Shown: positions 36,091 to 50,039, numbered from the stretch's first letter. The stretch is 64,000 bases of DNA from Isoetes taiwanensis (GCA_021234155.1 JAJEKV010000041.1:2842829-2906828); one strand, 5' to 3'. The notes: generated by a model from the letters alone, not told the origin. Numbers and translations are program-made.

Positions 36091-38640
36091 AAGAGTACTA
36101 ACTGATAGGATCCTCAAGCCTCAAAGTGGAAAAAATTTTTTTTCACCTTTGTAGTTATGTTGCTAGTAATACTCAAGTGAATTGAATTTAAATAAGATTA
36201 AAAAGAATGAGCCAAAATTTTCCAGTAGGAGTCTCACACGCTTCGGTCGCAAAACTAATCCTTTAGCTTAGCGAGGCAGTCGCGTGGAGATATCGGTCGT
36301 TGTCACCAAAACATGATGAATTTGAGATAAATACGTGGTAGGCTAATTTAAGATAGGAATTATTAGAATGCAGCATGCCTTTAATTACCTAAAACCTAGA
36401 AATATAGATTCATTACCACAGCTTCAGCCTTGAAAATCCGCCAAACATTAGTATTGGAACTAGGCTAAAGTCGGTAATTCCCAATAGGTAGAAAAAGTCT
36501 GAAATAAGTATAAGTTTTAGATAAATTGGTGCCTTAGCATGCTGCCCGCAGCAACTGAGTTTTGACCTAAAATTCCCCAAGGCAAATAGATGGTAGAACC
36601 TACTCATTTTTTTCGTCTAAGCCTCTAGAAACGCTCTTTCCCAACTTATATCTTTCGCGCTTATCCGATTTTAATAATTGCAAAACATATGCACCCAACC
36701 AAAATGTATCGCTATGAAGCGCCTGTGCTAAACTACCTCAGCCATCGGAGACGAGATCAATTGCAGCGATGCTTCGTATGGTGCTCTAAAGAGGGGGTCG
36801 CTCGCTTCTGACGAAGAGCAAGACACTCCGCATTTGACGATGTCTTCAACCAGCGGTGGAGGAGGATCAGGCCATGATCTCCAAACCTGACTTAATGCAG
36901 ATCTAGGAGGTGTAAGGAGGGAGATAAGAGAGAAGATCCGCAGAACTGTATGCACTATCTTATCGCACTCACGTGAAATCCTTCTACCAGATGAGTACGA
37001 CCTGGCCTCGAGCCGAGGTAGCGCATCTTTAGAAGACCAATGAAGTACGAAAGCACGCTAGTAAGAGAAGGGAAGCATAAAGAGGTAAGGGAGGAAGAGA
37101 AGAGGAACAAAGGCAAAGAGAAGAAAAGAAGAAAGAAAGGGGAAGTTCGGTGGTCGCATAAGGAGAACGGGGTGACCCGCTCACGAGGAAGAGTTAAACC
37201 CAAATATTATCATTAAGAGCCGGGTAACCTCGATCAACCCCCAAACCCTTCCGACGACTTCTAATGCAAAGACTCAACCCTAACAGTGGAAGCTCTTCCA
37301 AGCACTCAAAGCACGAAAGCGTGAGACTGAAAGCAAGACTGAAAGCAACCCCACCAAGACCAAGTGGTCTCTAATACCCTAAGATGTGGGATAGAAAGAA
37401 GAACCACGACCGCCTCGAAGCTCACACACCGGCTGTGGTGAAGATTTTATGAGAGGAAGATGAGAGATACTCCAGGCCTACATGAAGAAATGGGAGTGCC
37501 CATAAATAACATATGAGGAACAGGTTAAGCCCATCGAGGAGGGCGCACTTCAACGGCTAAAGAAACTCCTAAGGCCGCCACACCAAGCCCATAGTTCCTA
37601 AGCCGCCACCCGTGAAGAAAGCGGATAGGAAGCGAGGTGGAGAGAAGAATGCTATGGAGATTAGACTTCCAAATAACAGCTTCTCGGGTCTCCTAATCCC
37701 CCTCGCGGCTCTTCGCTTCTATTGGTGCGTGAAGTTATGCAAAGCTCATAGAACGTAGCACTTTTAGAGTCACAGCATTTCCAGGGCGCCAGGCAATGCA
37801 AGAGGTTGGCTGAGGCAAAAGATAGTGCAACATTTTAAAGATTCAACAGCCTGCACTATCCACGCCATGGTAACCTTTAATGCGATAAGACATGAGTCTT
37901 ATGCACCCGCATTAAGGAGTAGAACGCCTAGAAACTTTGTTGTAAATAATTAAAAATTGTATTATAGAGCAATTTTTGTGTACCCGGATGACATAAACTT
38001 GAGTAATTAGAGCAAATTAATAAGTTTTAGCTTTATTTCAGTGAATAGGACATTTGGGAGCCGAGAGACATGATGTTCATACCATGTCAGTCAAAACAAA
38101 AAGTTAGGATTGAAGTAGGCTAGTCAGGAGACCTCACTCAAACTTGACTAAAATGCCCAAATCGACCAAATAAGGGGTCGATTCTGCCTAATTTGGTGAG
38201 CCCATCACCCTTACACCATTAGTTTACCCAAATTGACACCTTAATCTAAATGGACTGATGTTCATACCGCTCGTCGCAAAAACAAAAAGTTAGATTGAAG
38301 TAGCAAGCCTTTGAGACTTACCAATTCTTCACTGTGACTTGTTAAAGTCACCTTCGTCCCACGATAGCATCTTTTAGGTAACCTAGCCTTGTTCAAGCAT
38401 CTCCATAGTCCCAACCTCTATTTTACTCCTCAGATAAGTTAGAATTACCCAATCCTAGGAAATTCCAAGTCATCCAAAAATTAGGGTTTCCCTTTTTCTA
38501 TAAATAGATCCGCCACTTTCACATAGCACCCTCGCAACTGCCTCCTTCTAGCCGATTTCCCAACTCCTGGTAGCTTCTTAGTAACCGCTATACTTCCTTC
38601 CTCTTTCCACTTAATCAATGGCAACTTCTGATTTTATATA
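36091..38640 (+). other. Long non-coding leader of the Gypsy element
   Basis: About 2.5 kb between the 5' LTR and the presumed gag start, with no long frame. It contains a pair of direct repeats about 195 bp apart (GATGTTCATACC then AAAACAAAAAGTTAG near 38069 and 38263). Close to its end, near 38496-38510, is a CTATAAATAG sequence like a TATA box, followed by a C/T-rich stretch and a plausible gag start near 38619. This may be a leader of the family or another nested fragment. Confidence 0.45.
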
Positions 38641-41600
38641 TATTGGGCCGTCATTATGCCGAGGTCGACGTGTCACCAAATTCCTTCCAGATTTCAGATG
38701 AGGTAGACGCCCGCTAACCTGTACCGAATTCTTACCTTATAGTAGAGTCCCTTGACTGAGTTTCAAGCCAGGGGTGAACCAGCTTAAAAGTAACTCCCCT
38801 TTGTGTAGATATTTTGTTCAGATACCCTTGAAAGATTAGACGATGTCCCTTACCTAAATATTCTCACAAACAAAGCCACTCCATGACCTGTTTCAAATGG
38901 TCCCGAACTCCTACAACGTGACCAAGTACTTCTTCAACACGCCTCAATCTTTCTCTACCCAATTTGCCGGTAGTTTACTGTGTAAAACTCTATTCCTCCA
39001 TGGACGTGGATCCATTAGCCGTAGTGCTGAGAATAAACGCCTTCCTCGCCACGTGCATAAACAGGAGCAGAAGGGAAGGAAGAAGACCTTGATGAATGAA
39101 CTGGTGAGAGGAAGACGGCTGTTGAGCTCTACCCTGCGAGAGCAGCCGGCAAGCGTGAGCGGGAGGGCAAGCACTGGCAGTTTCTGCATCAGAAGCTCAG
39201 CCACCCTCTGGGTAATAGTATCACAAGTCAAGTTCTATTATCGCCGGTGAGGAGTTTTACCCCGAAAGCAAGACCAAACCTCCCTGAGTGCGTGGAAAGG
39301 GAATACCACCAAGAGTTGCTGCATAACTCCTAAGAATGACTCTGGGATTTTACTTATCGCCCAGGAGGTTCCACTTCCAAGTGCAAGGGAAGTTTACACT
39401 TTACATCTTAGAGAGCTTACTCTCCCGGCTATCCAAGCCTACAAAGAAATATCAAAGGCACGCTGGAGGCATAAGGCTGAGAACAAGCCACCACGAGTAG
39501 AAGAGTTCCTGCTCCGTGAATGATGGGGATCCATATGAATTCTCAAACATCCTAATCTGCAAGTCGGCCCCGCAGATCTCCCCGGATAGACAAAAGCGTA
39601 ATTCGCACCCCTGAGGCTTCCGCAGAATGCAAATACCATCATAGGAGTCACCACTTGAGGGGCTTATTGATTTTGAAGGGTATAACGAGCCGATACCGAA
39701 AGTAGCCGAGGACCCATCTCCTCGCAACCATGTGTCATTACGCTTATTGGCTCCGCCATTGCCGGCGGATGGGAAGAGCAGCTGCGATCCACCGCAAGTT
39801 CACCCCTGAGAAGCAGGAAGGAGTATCGCTGATTGCACTCTCAGATTCTACTGGTATGCACGGGTTACCCTTAACACCTGTGCATGCAATCCTCGTGAAA
39901 GAGCGAGGCACTCCGACGCCTTCTACTTCGCATATTTTACAAGGCAGTAAAGACTGTTTGATGCCAGCCTTGCCACCTCCTACCTAATAGAATATTTCAG
40001 GCGGAGATTGTTGCAGTGATTCCTGCAATGTCCTAGGTCCTGGGCCATTCGGGAATGCAAATGCTGGAAAAAGTTCGGAGATAACCGGTCTACCTGTGAT
40101 CAACAGAAGTGATTAAAGCGTGAGTGCCTTTGCATTAGTAATATGTAAAATATAAATAATATTCTTTGCAATTGCAAATGCTTTACATATATCTTTGTGT
40201 CCTCAACCATGCTAACAAACACAATAATGCAGAAAAGCAAGAAAACTAACCATGTAGATATGAACTACTGTGTATGCAGCCAGAGGCCTCGAGCTAGTGA
40301 GAACGGTTAAATCATGGAACCACAGAACATGAGTCTCATTGTGCCAATTTTTCCCAGCAAAACCTTGAAGAATTCGACAAATGACCCTAAGAAGAAAATA
40401 TCGCGAAAATGAGGACTTAATTCTGGTGCTGCATAGTGTAGTTACTTTATAAAATATAGGCCAGAAAGCTTGCTCTGGTAACGCCAACCGCCGCAGCATC
40501 ACGAGAATTTAGAGACAGTAAAGGAGCAAGAGGAGGAAGGTCCCCACTCCTCCTCGACTAAGCTCGTATTCACCCTACCTGGAGTAGAAGAAGAGCGTAA
40601 TCCTAAGTCCGAAAGTGTATTTAGCAAGAGGGAAACCACCCTAGGGACGGTTAAAAAGGACAAGAACCTTCCCCTGAATACCAACAGAAAGTGCAGACTC
40701 TCAGATTGGAAATGTTTCGGGAAGGCTGTATTCTATACCCTCAAAGTAGAACAGCGTCGTGCATGGAAGCGCAGGTTTACTTGACGAGATGGAGCCAATA
40801 CGCAATGCCTATGGTATGGGCTGATACGGGCGACAAAGGCAGAAAGGCAAATAAATAAATCAAGGAGCGACGACTGTATGGCCATGCCGGGCGCTCCAAG
40901 GTCAAGGTGGATGCTTGCAGTGTTCAAGAAGTTTAAGCAAGCCCAAGCCATTGCCCAAGAGAGCATGTCCAAGATGCATGTTAGCTTCTACAGCGTGCCA
41001 GGCAACAAGTCAATATTTAAATACACAGGAATTTATGAGGCTAAGCAATGTATAAAAGCAAAGTTAGTGAGAAGTACGCATGGAAAGCTACATTAGCGTC
41101 CACGCAGGAGATCCTGAAGCTGTAAGGGCAATAAAACCCTAGAACGTATCGTGCCGGAGTCCAAGGCAATAAGCCGGTAAGTGACAGGACTCCTCAGAAT
41201 AGCGCAAGTGAGGGGCCAAAGATACTTCAAGATAAGCTGGCAAGGTAGCAGCATGAAAGCCCCGTAGGAACAAAATACCCAAAGACCCTAAATGAGATTC
41301 CCAGGCAATCAAGGAAACAGTATATAGCCAGCGTGTCCTTCAAAGACAAACAGAAGGGGCCCAACTACCTAAAAGCAAGCATGTGACCCTTCAGCAGCTA
41401 TGCCCAAGGAAAAGAGACAGGAGGTATAGAAAAGCGTTCTTTTTCATTGTGCAGCCTACCAAAGCCATAGGACAAAGAAACCCGCTTCCATATGTCATGA
41501 GAGAGAAAAGCTACTAGCAGAGTTAGAGATTGTATCACCACCGACGACGACTACGTAGGAAACCCCCGCGTACTGCTATCTTCAGGTGGCGGCCATGCTG

Positions 41601-42179
41601 TCTCGCTTCCACAGATACGTAGCAAGCAGAGAGCCGTATAAAGTAATTTCCAGCATGGAGAAAGGCCGCGCCAAGCCATTTATAGTCCTAATAGATCTGA
41701 AGTATTATAACTTTGTGATCTCCCGTAATGGTTTCAAATGTTGAAGCTTGAAACCATTAAAGCCGCCAAAGGCCCGTTGTTCCTGTGCAAGTGGAGTGAA
41801 GAAGGCGTACTGTGTAAAAGAATCAACTTTGACATCGACTTGCCGGGGATTAAGATCCGTGATAAAATGGAGGTAAAAATTATACCGCAAATACATCTGA
41901 TGAATAGGGCGGAGTACCTTGGGACCGCAGCCGCCGGTTGACGTGGAAAGCCAAGGTGACTCCTTCCCACTGCACCACCGCAGAAGATCAGCTGAGATAC
42001 CAGTAAAGCAGCTGTTCCCCATCATGCAAAGGTATGTCTTCAATGTCAAGTACCAAGAGTGAGTGAAAGTACACATCCTCAGCTTGAGATTAAAGTGGTT
42101 TGAATTGAAGAAGCTAAAGAAGACAAGATGTTTCGCCAAGTTGCCGAGGCGCATAGCTAGTTGATCACGAGTTCCACGA

Positions 42180-44720
42180 TCTCTTTCCGCATGAGATCAA
42201 GCAGCTCCCTCCTTAGGGAGTCGAGTGCAGATAGCACCTCTAACCGAACAAAACTGGCTGCTAAGGCTCCATATAGAATGACAACGCAGAGCGGAAAGCC
42301 AAAGAAGCGCGCTAGTATCGCTTCACCTAGGCTCTATTAGACCTAACGCCGCTGGAAAGCACGATTCTTTTGTCAAGAAGAAGGATGGATCTTTCGAGAA
42401 TGCATAGACTATAGACAACAATGCTACTACCATTAAGGAACAAGTATACCCGCCATCCACCACCCCACGGACCCCGCCACGTTAACCCACCCCGCCACCA
42501 CCAAAGGAGAGGACCACGCACGCCGTGGACGCTGCATAAAGGCCAGAGTTCACAAGGATGCTTTCGCTTATCAAATGTTCTCTAACGTCATGAGGTTCGA
42601 ACGACATTCTGAGTTCCCGACACCTTTGTGATTGTTTTCTTTGGATGACATTTTGGTGTATAGCAGATCCCTGAAGAGCACGCAACACGGAGAAGGGTGC
42701 TGCAGAAGTTGAGGAGGCACCACACGCCAAGTTGTCGGGCGCCACCGCAATGCAGAAGGTAGCCTACCTTTGGTCATGGATTCCTGCAGGTTGGGGTATC
42801 TCGACGGACTTCAAGATTAAAGGCAGCGGATTCCGCTGGCCGGGCACAAGAATGTGCACGAGGTCGCAGTTTTCTGCCCAGTTGTACTACAGAAGTTCGT
42901 GAAGAACTTTATATAAGATAGCAAGCCTCCCGCCATCAATCTCTACTTGGTGGCGTAGAAGGTAAAGATCGGGGTAGAGCATTGGCACAAGAAAGCCCAA
43001 AAGGGATTTAGAATTGTTGAAGCTTGGAAGCTTGAATAATGTTCCAGCCTAACTGACCCGGAGAAAGATAAGCCAGAAAGCAATCTGGCGAAAAGATAGC
43101 CATAAAAGGCTTATGCAAGAAGAGCGTGGTGGTAGCTGCATGATTCCAGAAGATGAACGACTTCAAGACGCCACCCAACGCATTGTCGCAATCGCTTCGC
43201 AGCCAATGTATAAGAATATGGAGGCACTACCTCTTGGGAAGGAAGTTCCAAATGGATAATCAACACGAGCTCCGGTAATATGTATTCCACGCTAACCACA
43301 CCCCAATCTCGAGGCAGCGCGGAGATGGATGGAGTTCTATAACAGGGAACACTTTTTGATATAGTCTAAGGCCGTGAAACTCAATGGTAGCAGATGCGCC
43401 AAGGCATCCTCGACACCTCTAGAGTGTACGTAACGTGAATTTGACGCCTCCAACACTTTGGTAAGAGGACAGCGAGAGTCCTGCCAAACGATGTGATTTC
43501 TGTGGAAGTATGGGCAAGCCTCTAAGGAGGCTAGAACGTATGGTATGGTTTTGAGCTTCTCTGCTACATTACGAAGAAGGTAACTCGTTATACTATAAGA
43601 ACAAGTTGTGCGCATCTGAACCATCGCGGCGAAGCTGATCCTCCATGACACTAATAACGTACCCCAATAGTCAGCCATGGATCTCATGAAAACATATTTC
43701 AAAGTGCGCAAGTTGTACTATTATTGGCCGAATGAAGAAGCAAATAGCTCACACATCAAGGAATGTCACTATGCCAAACAGTATCTAAGGCAGAAAGCGT
43801 TTTCCTCGGTTCCGTGGTTATTGTGAGCCATTAGCAAGGCTAAATGCCAAGTGGGAGGTAATCAAAGATGATTTCATCACAGATTCCCAAGAATGTAGAG
43901 AGGCAAGGATGCCTTGATGGTAGTGGCCTAATAAGTACAAGATGGTATTGATTTTGAAAGGCCTTGCAGACTACGATACAACGGCGGATACAGAAAGTTT
44001 CACCAAAGAGATCTTCAAAGCTTCATGGCATGCCAAGGAGATTATCTCCCACGAGATCCGGTTCCATGAGTGCCTTTTGCAAGACCTCTTTGCTAATTTA
44101 TCTGCACTAAGCTATCCATGAGCACGGGCGTGATCATCCTCGATGATGCATAAAACCGGAGCTGACCAACAGATCTTAGAAGACATGCTACGAAACTATA
44201 ACCGAATAAGCAAAGTATGTGGGAAGAATTATTCACTTGGTGGAGTTTGCATAATAGCACCAAGCAGACCGGCCCCAAATGTCGCCATTTGGCGTGATCA
44301 ATTATACATCGCCTAACTCCGCATAATTTGGCACAACCCCGTCAAAAGTAGAAGTTTCAGCCAGATGTTGGCCGACATGCAGCAGCTCGTGAAGAGGTTC
44401 GAGGTATCCGCCAGCGTTAAAGAAGTCGCATACAAAAGAGCATCACCGACAAGCACGAATCCGCAAGAGAGTTCAAAGCTGAGATGATGTATGGCTCAAG
44501 ATAAAGGTGAAGCAGCGGCCGTGATTGGCAATTGTAAGAAGCTTCTTGCTCCAAGGTGGCTGACCCTTCGTATCAATCAAGATAAAAGAGGGTAATCAAT
44601 CCTACAAGTTAGAATTGCCGCAAAGACACCTAAAGATTCATAAGGTCTCCACGAGTTTGTTGAAGAAGCATACTCCAAATCCGCATCGTTTTGGGACATC
44701 AACGTTGTTGAAATGACGGA
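42180..44720 (+). other. Gypsy pol relic: RT, RNase H, integrase
   Basis: Readable fossil pieces in order: an RT region with the KKKDGSFR-type motif near 42.38 kb and a DDILVYS-type catalytic box near 42.65 kb; RNase H connection and core pieces about 42.8-43.4 kb; the integrase zinc-binding part about 43.6-43.8 kb; and an integrase C-terminal segment of the usual LLKKHTPNPH type near 44.65 kb. The order RT-RH-IN identifies Ty3/Gypsy. It is broken many times. Gag and protease are expected between 38.6 and 42.1 kb but were not securely recognised. Confidence 0.8.
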
Positions 44721-45757
44721 GGAGCGTTTGAAATAGTTCCAATGATTCTGATAAAGCTTAAGAAGATAAGGAGGTCGAGTTCTCCAATACTTGGTTTATG
44801 GAAACACTTGCCGTTGGAAGACGCTGTGACGCGGGTACTAAGAAGGATTTGCAGTGCCAAGACCTACGCTTTGCGGAGCAATGGAATTTACGTCATTCCT
44901 CAAGAAATCGGCTCGTGTACGTCGATTATGAGGTTAATTCTTGTATAGATTAATCTACGCATGCAACCTATGCTTGGTATGGGTCGCATCGTTATCATGA
45001 TGAGACCACTACTTGCAATCTCTAGGCGTGCGGTGTAATGTCAATGTAGGTATGACCGCTAAGCTCACATGAAAGTGGAAGGTAGAGATTAGAAAAGTCT
45101 ACTGGCCCCACCCGGCGAGACTTCTATAGAGAAAAGAGACGCCAAGTATGAATTTACTGATAGGAAAGCACCTTTAGCCCCATATATGCTTGATAGAGGA
45201 ATCCATCCTTCACGCTCCACGCCGAGAAGGATATCCCACTGGGCAACTAGAGGTGTAGGCATGAGCGCATATAGGCATATAGGCTGCTCTCCCCGCCATT
45301 ATGGAAGATTCATCCTCTTCCTAATACCGAGATTAGCCATGCATTCATGTAGATAGGTGTGGTGGTCACCATATAACCAAAATTTATTAAACAATTAAAA
45401 TCCAGATTAACGAGTGTCAGACCAAGAGCCAAAAGAGAGCCCTGAGAAAAGGAGGTTTATCAAGACTTGCAACACAAGTTTGTTGGAATGTGCTGTAAGG
45501 AATGAAGAGTACCCCTGACACAATTATAGATACAAAATGTTGAAATTTTGTCTAACTTAAGATATGAATAACTTGTTAATAGTGTTATGAATTGATAAGT
45601 ATTTACAATATAATGACGAATAATGCGTTCTAAAAATAATTACCTTAGAGTAATCGTGATAAATGTATAAAAGATTATATTGTAGGCATCACGTTGATCG
45701 TTGTGCTGCGTGTTAGAAGATCCCAAGGAGACTCCATGCCGCGACAAAGATCATTTC

Positions 45758-45770
45758 AAGGTGGGGAGAA
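45758..45770 (+). other. Polypurine tract of the Gypsy element
   Basis: AAGGTGGGGAGAA immediately precedes the TGTGATCGCC start of the 3' LTR. This is the usual plus-strand priming site of LTR retrotransposons and fixes the 3' LTR start. Confidence 0.75.
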
Positions 45771-47230
45771 TGTGATCGCCTGGAAGACACGTGATACCCC
45801 GTGACGCACATTGCACCGCCACGCCACGCAGACACGCACCTCGGCTCACGCACGCCAACGATAGCCGCAGTAAGCAGCCCTAGGGGCAAACTTACTGAGT
45901 GTTCATATATTATTAATGTGCACATGTGCACATTAATGAGGGCACACCTTTCCATGTTGGCATATTTGCCACCTAGCCACTAAAGGCAAGGGGCCTTTCC
46001 AATTATCCCACATGCCAAATTGCACCGGAAACCCTAGCCTAAACCCCATGTCTATTTAGGTAGGAAAACCCCTAGCTTGCTAAGGTTTTCGGGCCCTTAG
46101 GTTTTAGAGCTTCCGCTTTGGCTGCCCTGTGAGCCAAAAACCATGACACTGACAGGCAGAATCAAAGAGGTTTAGACTATTAAATTGCCCATGTAGAAGT
46201 TATTCAGGATTCAGATCTTGACACTAACCAAAGAACCTAACCTCTATGATTGATCTAGTTCTTGTCTTTTCCTGCGATATATTTGATGATGTATCAGTGA
46301 ACTCCTTGTATTGAAGGGGTAGAGGCCCTGCTTGTAGAAGTTGATGCTCCTAGAGTAGCCTCTAGCACAATCAGAGATCTCGGCTCAGGTACAAGAGCCA
46401 CACCCCAAGCCAGGGTGAAGGGGCCAGACTGCTAAAAGGAGGTCTGCGTCCCGACTCTTGAATCCATCCCCCTCGTGTGTAAAGCCTACCGGGATCATTG
46501 TGACTAGGTCTAATGGCTTACCACTGAAAAGCGGGTAAGGCATGGCCCTACACCAAGTGAAGTGGTGTACACTTTCCGGGTTCACCAATACCTGCAAGGC
46601 CCCCACACCTTGAGCATGCAGACCGGAGGGAGTGATCCCACCGCCCCATCTGGACCGAGGATGAGATCCGGTGAACAGCCTCTCTGCCATGCATCCTGCT
46701 GGCTACACCGTGTCCCAACACTTTCACCCCTACTCGCTAAAGTGTGCACAGAGGGCGAGCGGAGGATACCAACTCCTATGCCATAAAGCTCTATGCCGCC
46801 CAAATCCATTGCCATGAATTCTGCCTCAAGAACGGTCCTCGAGACCTGCCGCCACCATCCATTGAGTCTCGAGCCTTGGGTAGGATCCCCTATGTGATGT
46901 GCTGATCTTGTCTATGCAGATATGAGGAGACCATCCTTCTTCAGATGGTCATGTGGATGTTGATGTATGTGCTACCTACATGTATGTTTACGCCCGCCCA
47001 GCCTAGGTAGCCCCGAGGAGACGGGTAGACGACACCTCCCCACTCTCCCCACCGAGACTCGCTACGCGTGCAATGTGATATGTGAGGGCCCCAGACGCGA
47101 TGGAGTCGTGGGGGAAGAACTTCCCGCTTGTATACCTGAGTGCACCGTGATACGAAGTAGGGGACGCCACAAAATGCATCCTTACCGAATGCTCAAGTGG
47201 GTCGCATTCTGCAAAGTGAGCTCGCTCGGC
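45771..47230 (+). repeat. 3' LTR of the Gypsy element
   Basis: Counterpart of the 5' LTR. It contains a perfect 26-bp palindrome at 45912-45937, centred on CACATGTG, which is shorter and imperfect in the 5' LTR. The right edge is approximate. Confidence 0.8.
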
Positions 47231-47507
47231 CGAATCTCCTCGCAATTTTCGTGATTTTCCTATACTAATGATCTTAACTTATTCTTTTTCCGTGATTGAA
47301 AGCGTTTGGAGTTTGTTAGATGGGTAATTTTGCCTCAACTGGTCGAATCTTGAAGGTAAGCAGATAGCATTGGTCGATCAAATGTAATGATGATCCTAAA
47401 GTAATCAAGACGCTTTTGTTCAGATCCACTATATTGGGATTCTTCTTACTGGCTTCTAGAGAACCTTCGGTGAGCACGCTTTTGTAAGCACCATTTGAGA
47501 CCTTTTT

Positions 47508-49759
47508 GAGTTTATCATTGTTGTGAGCGATTTTTCAAATCAAGATCACTACAGCTCTGACACCTTCGTGTGTAACCAACTCTAGAGTTGTTCTTTATTT
47601 CTCGAGCTATATAAGAAGGTAAGATTCTTCACCAACTCTTATCTCAGGCTTTTTGATCCCAGAATATTAAAAATTAGGCTCCTGATTTTAGATTAGGCTC
47701 CAAATTTTATTTGAAGTAATAGTTAAATATTCTTGGGATTTTCATCAAATGTTTGTTGTAGTAAGTGCTTTTGATCCGTAATAATGGGCAATTTGGGCTA
47801 GAATATTATGATTGTCCTGAGGTTTTTCTTAATTCAATCAAGAGTAGCAGCCACAAAGATCTTGCTTTCCTAATCGACCGTATAACAATGATCTATAGGA
47901 ATACAAAGGTTGTAGGCTAATATTTTTCTCAAGTTAGTAGGAGCATGTCATCACCGCAGGCCCCGTACAAATCTCATAAAAGGAATGTTGAAGAATGTAA
48001 GGCTCGGCCGTGATTACCTCGTCCAAATATTTAAATCCTTATCCATCCACCTATCCCAAATTAGATTCCAATTCTTCCATGCTTGATCGAAGAGTAATAA
48101 ATTCATAGTGTTCACCCAGCCTTGGTTTGTTTGATCATTGATTCCTTTTTCCCATTTATTTATAATAGTATATATGACTACTACTTCAAATCTCTATGCA
48201 TTGCCTCCAATGACATTTAACACAAATCTAACAACCCAAAAATTCAATTATAAAATATATATATACACACCGCCAAGCAATGCCTTTTCCAATTCCTAGG
48301 TGTTCTCTGTTGTTCAAGAGCAATCCACTGATTACCATGCTTTAATTGATCAACATATGGACTTCATTAAAGAAAGAAGTAGCTTCCAAAGTCGTTAGCA
48401 AATAACAAAATAACAAGAAATAGTAAAAACAAAAATAGCACGACATCTTTCATAATGTGAGACAATATTAATGTTATTCTCGACATGGTCGAAAGGCCAG
48501 TGTTACCTTTCGCGGTTCCCCGATAATACGTTACAAAGTCCTCATCTCGTATGTTTCTTTTTTCATATCATTGGAGATTATATCGATGGTAGCTTGAGTA
48601 AAACTTAAGTACCATTGCCGCATCGTTGTCCTTCTAGCAATGTAGAAGAGAACATTCTCGCTATTCGTCCTCTTAGATTTCCAAATTAATGGAAATCCTG
48701 TGATTTCTATCATATGGAAGAATCACAGGCGTGGTTTCGATGAAGGAAAATCCACTATGAAAATTCATAATCTCTTCCATATGATGCTTACTATATCCTC
48801 GGTTGTACTTTGCGTACTTATGTTTCTGTACATGCTTTAACCCATCATCCCCAAAAATTTATATACCATTGAAGACATATTCATATTATCATTGATGCCT
48901 CTGCATCCACTGTAACTAGTGCCTTGCATTATCCCATTCTCCTTCCTCTTGTCCATTATCCTAAGGAGTTTGGGAGCTCTTGTAAAGGGTTTGAGGCATT
49001 ATTTGTGAGTGCTTATGGGTTACCTCTTCATGATATTTTTTCTTCAACCGCAGTAAAAATGTAGAGGCAATGACCTCTTGGTCGCATATATTTCTACGCA
49101 TAATAGATATTCCTTTGCAAGTGCTTTGTGTATCTTTAGCCCACTCTTCAATAAGCTCTGTATGAAGCTAATTTCTAGCCAAACTCCGCATATGAAAGAC
49201 ATTAGAGGAAAATGAGACTCGCCATTTAACCATTAAGGGATGCTTAAAATGCCATGTCAGCCTTTTAAACTGGCCCAATAAGATAAGAGCTCCAAAGATA
49301 TCTCTATTCCAAAGATTATGTGGCAAACAGAATTAATGCACCGCAACTAACTTCAGAGTATCATTTTTCATTATAACTTGATCCATAACTCCATTCAAAA
49401 CTTTTTGTAGCAATGTACCGTTTCACAAGACCTATCTAGTGATAACCATTCATACATCTTTTACGATATAAATATATAAGAAATAAGCAAAATCATATTT
49501 TTAAGGTTAACGATATGCACCATATTGAAATACATCATAACCTTTGTTGAGTGGAGATGAACGTTAGGCGCTAGGAAGAGACATCAGCCTTTGGGAAGCG
49601 GAGGAGCCAGTTCCATGGATGAGGCCTTCTAGAGGCCGTTTCTCCAGTGATCTGGGTACCGAAAGCATTTCTGATCATGATGTGATAGTAGCTTACCTAG
49701 ATAGCATAATAAATCGCATCACGCATAATATCTTAATTCCCTAGGATAGGATTTCTTAG
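47508..49759. repeat. ~2.3-kb unidentified repeat, copy 2
   Basis: Direct-orientation partner of 19289-21944, starting GAGTTTATCATTGTT and ending CTAGGATAGGATTTCTTAG. It lacks the 343-bp SINE-like insertion of copy 1. The region from the Gypsy 3' LTR to 47.5 kb is not shared between the copies. AT-rich landmarks such as AAAATATATATATACACACC and GCTTGATCGAAGAGTAATAA are nearly unchanged between copies, while neighbouring bases have many indels. Confidence 0.8.
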
Positions 49760-50039
49760 TGGTGGCCTTCGTGTGGACCCATTATCTCTGTATCCTCGCC
49801 TCGACAGGTGGGATCTTTGAAGAATTTCACACAACATAGTGATATCTTGCAGCAGAAGATACTCAAGAAATATCTTTCATTTCGTTCTTGAACGACGGCA
49901 CCTAACCTCCGGCATTGGCTCCATTATCTCTTTGATTCTGTGTCAGCCAGTTTGACGGACCTAGAAATTGTAGTTTGAGGTTTGCCTGGCAAATTAGCTC
50001 TTTTCTTTCTTGTCTCGTGTGGAATTTTAGTGAGGGAAA

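Larger units (their letters stand above)
34580..47230 (+). mobile_element. Ty3/Gypsy LTR retrotransposon, decayed, both LTRs present
   Basis: A fossil element of about 12.65 kb with LTRs of about 1.5 kb at 34580-36090 and 45771-47230. The pol region runs RT, RNase H, integrase in the Ty3/Gypsy order. Both LTRs begin with TGT(A/G)ATCGCC. A purine-rich tract precedes the 3' LTR at 45758-45770. The interior is heavily broken (dozens of breaks by eye) and cannot be active. The two LTRs differ by many small indels and base changes, so the insertion looks old; no age is calculated. No convincing target-site duplication was found. It lies between the two copies of the ~2.3-kb repeat. Confidence 0.85.

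Noticed and set aside
41705-42154. 149-codon minus-strand frame inside the Gypsy element
   Set aside because: It is antisense to the decayed pol region and has no independent support.
19289-49759. The 2.3-kb repeats as certain LTRs of a giant element
   Set aside because: No TG...CA ends, primer site or polypurine tract were found at their edges, so it is kept only as one hypothesis.
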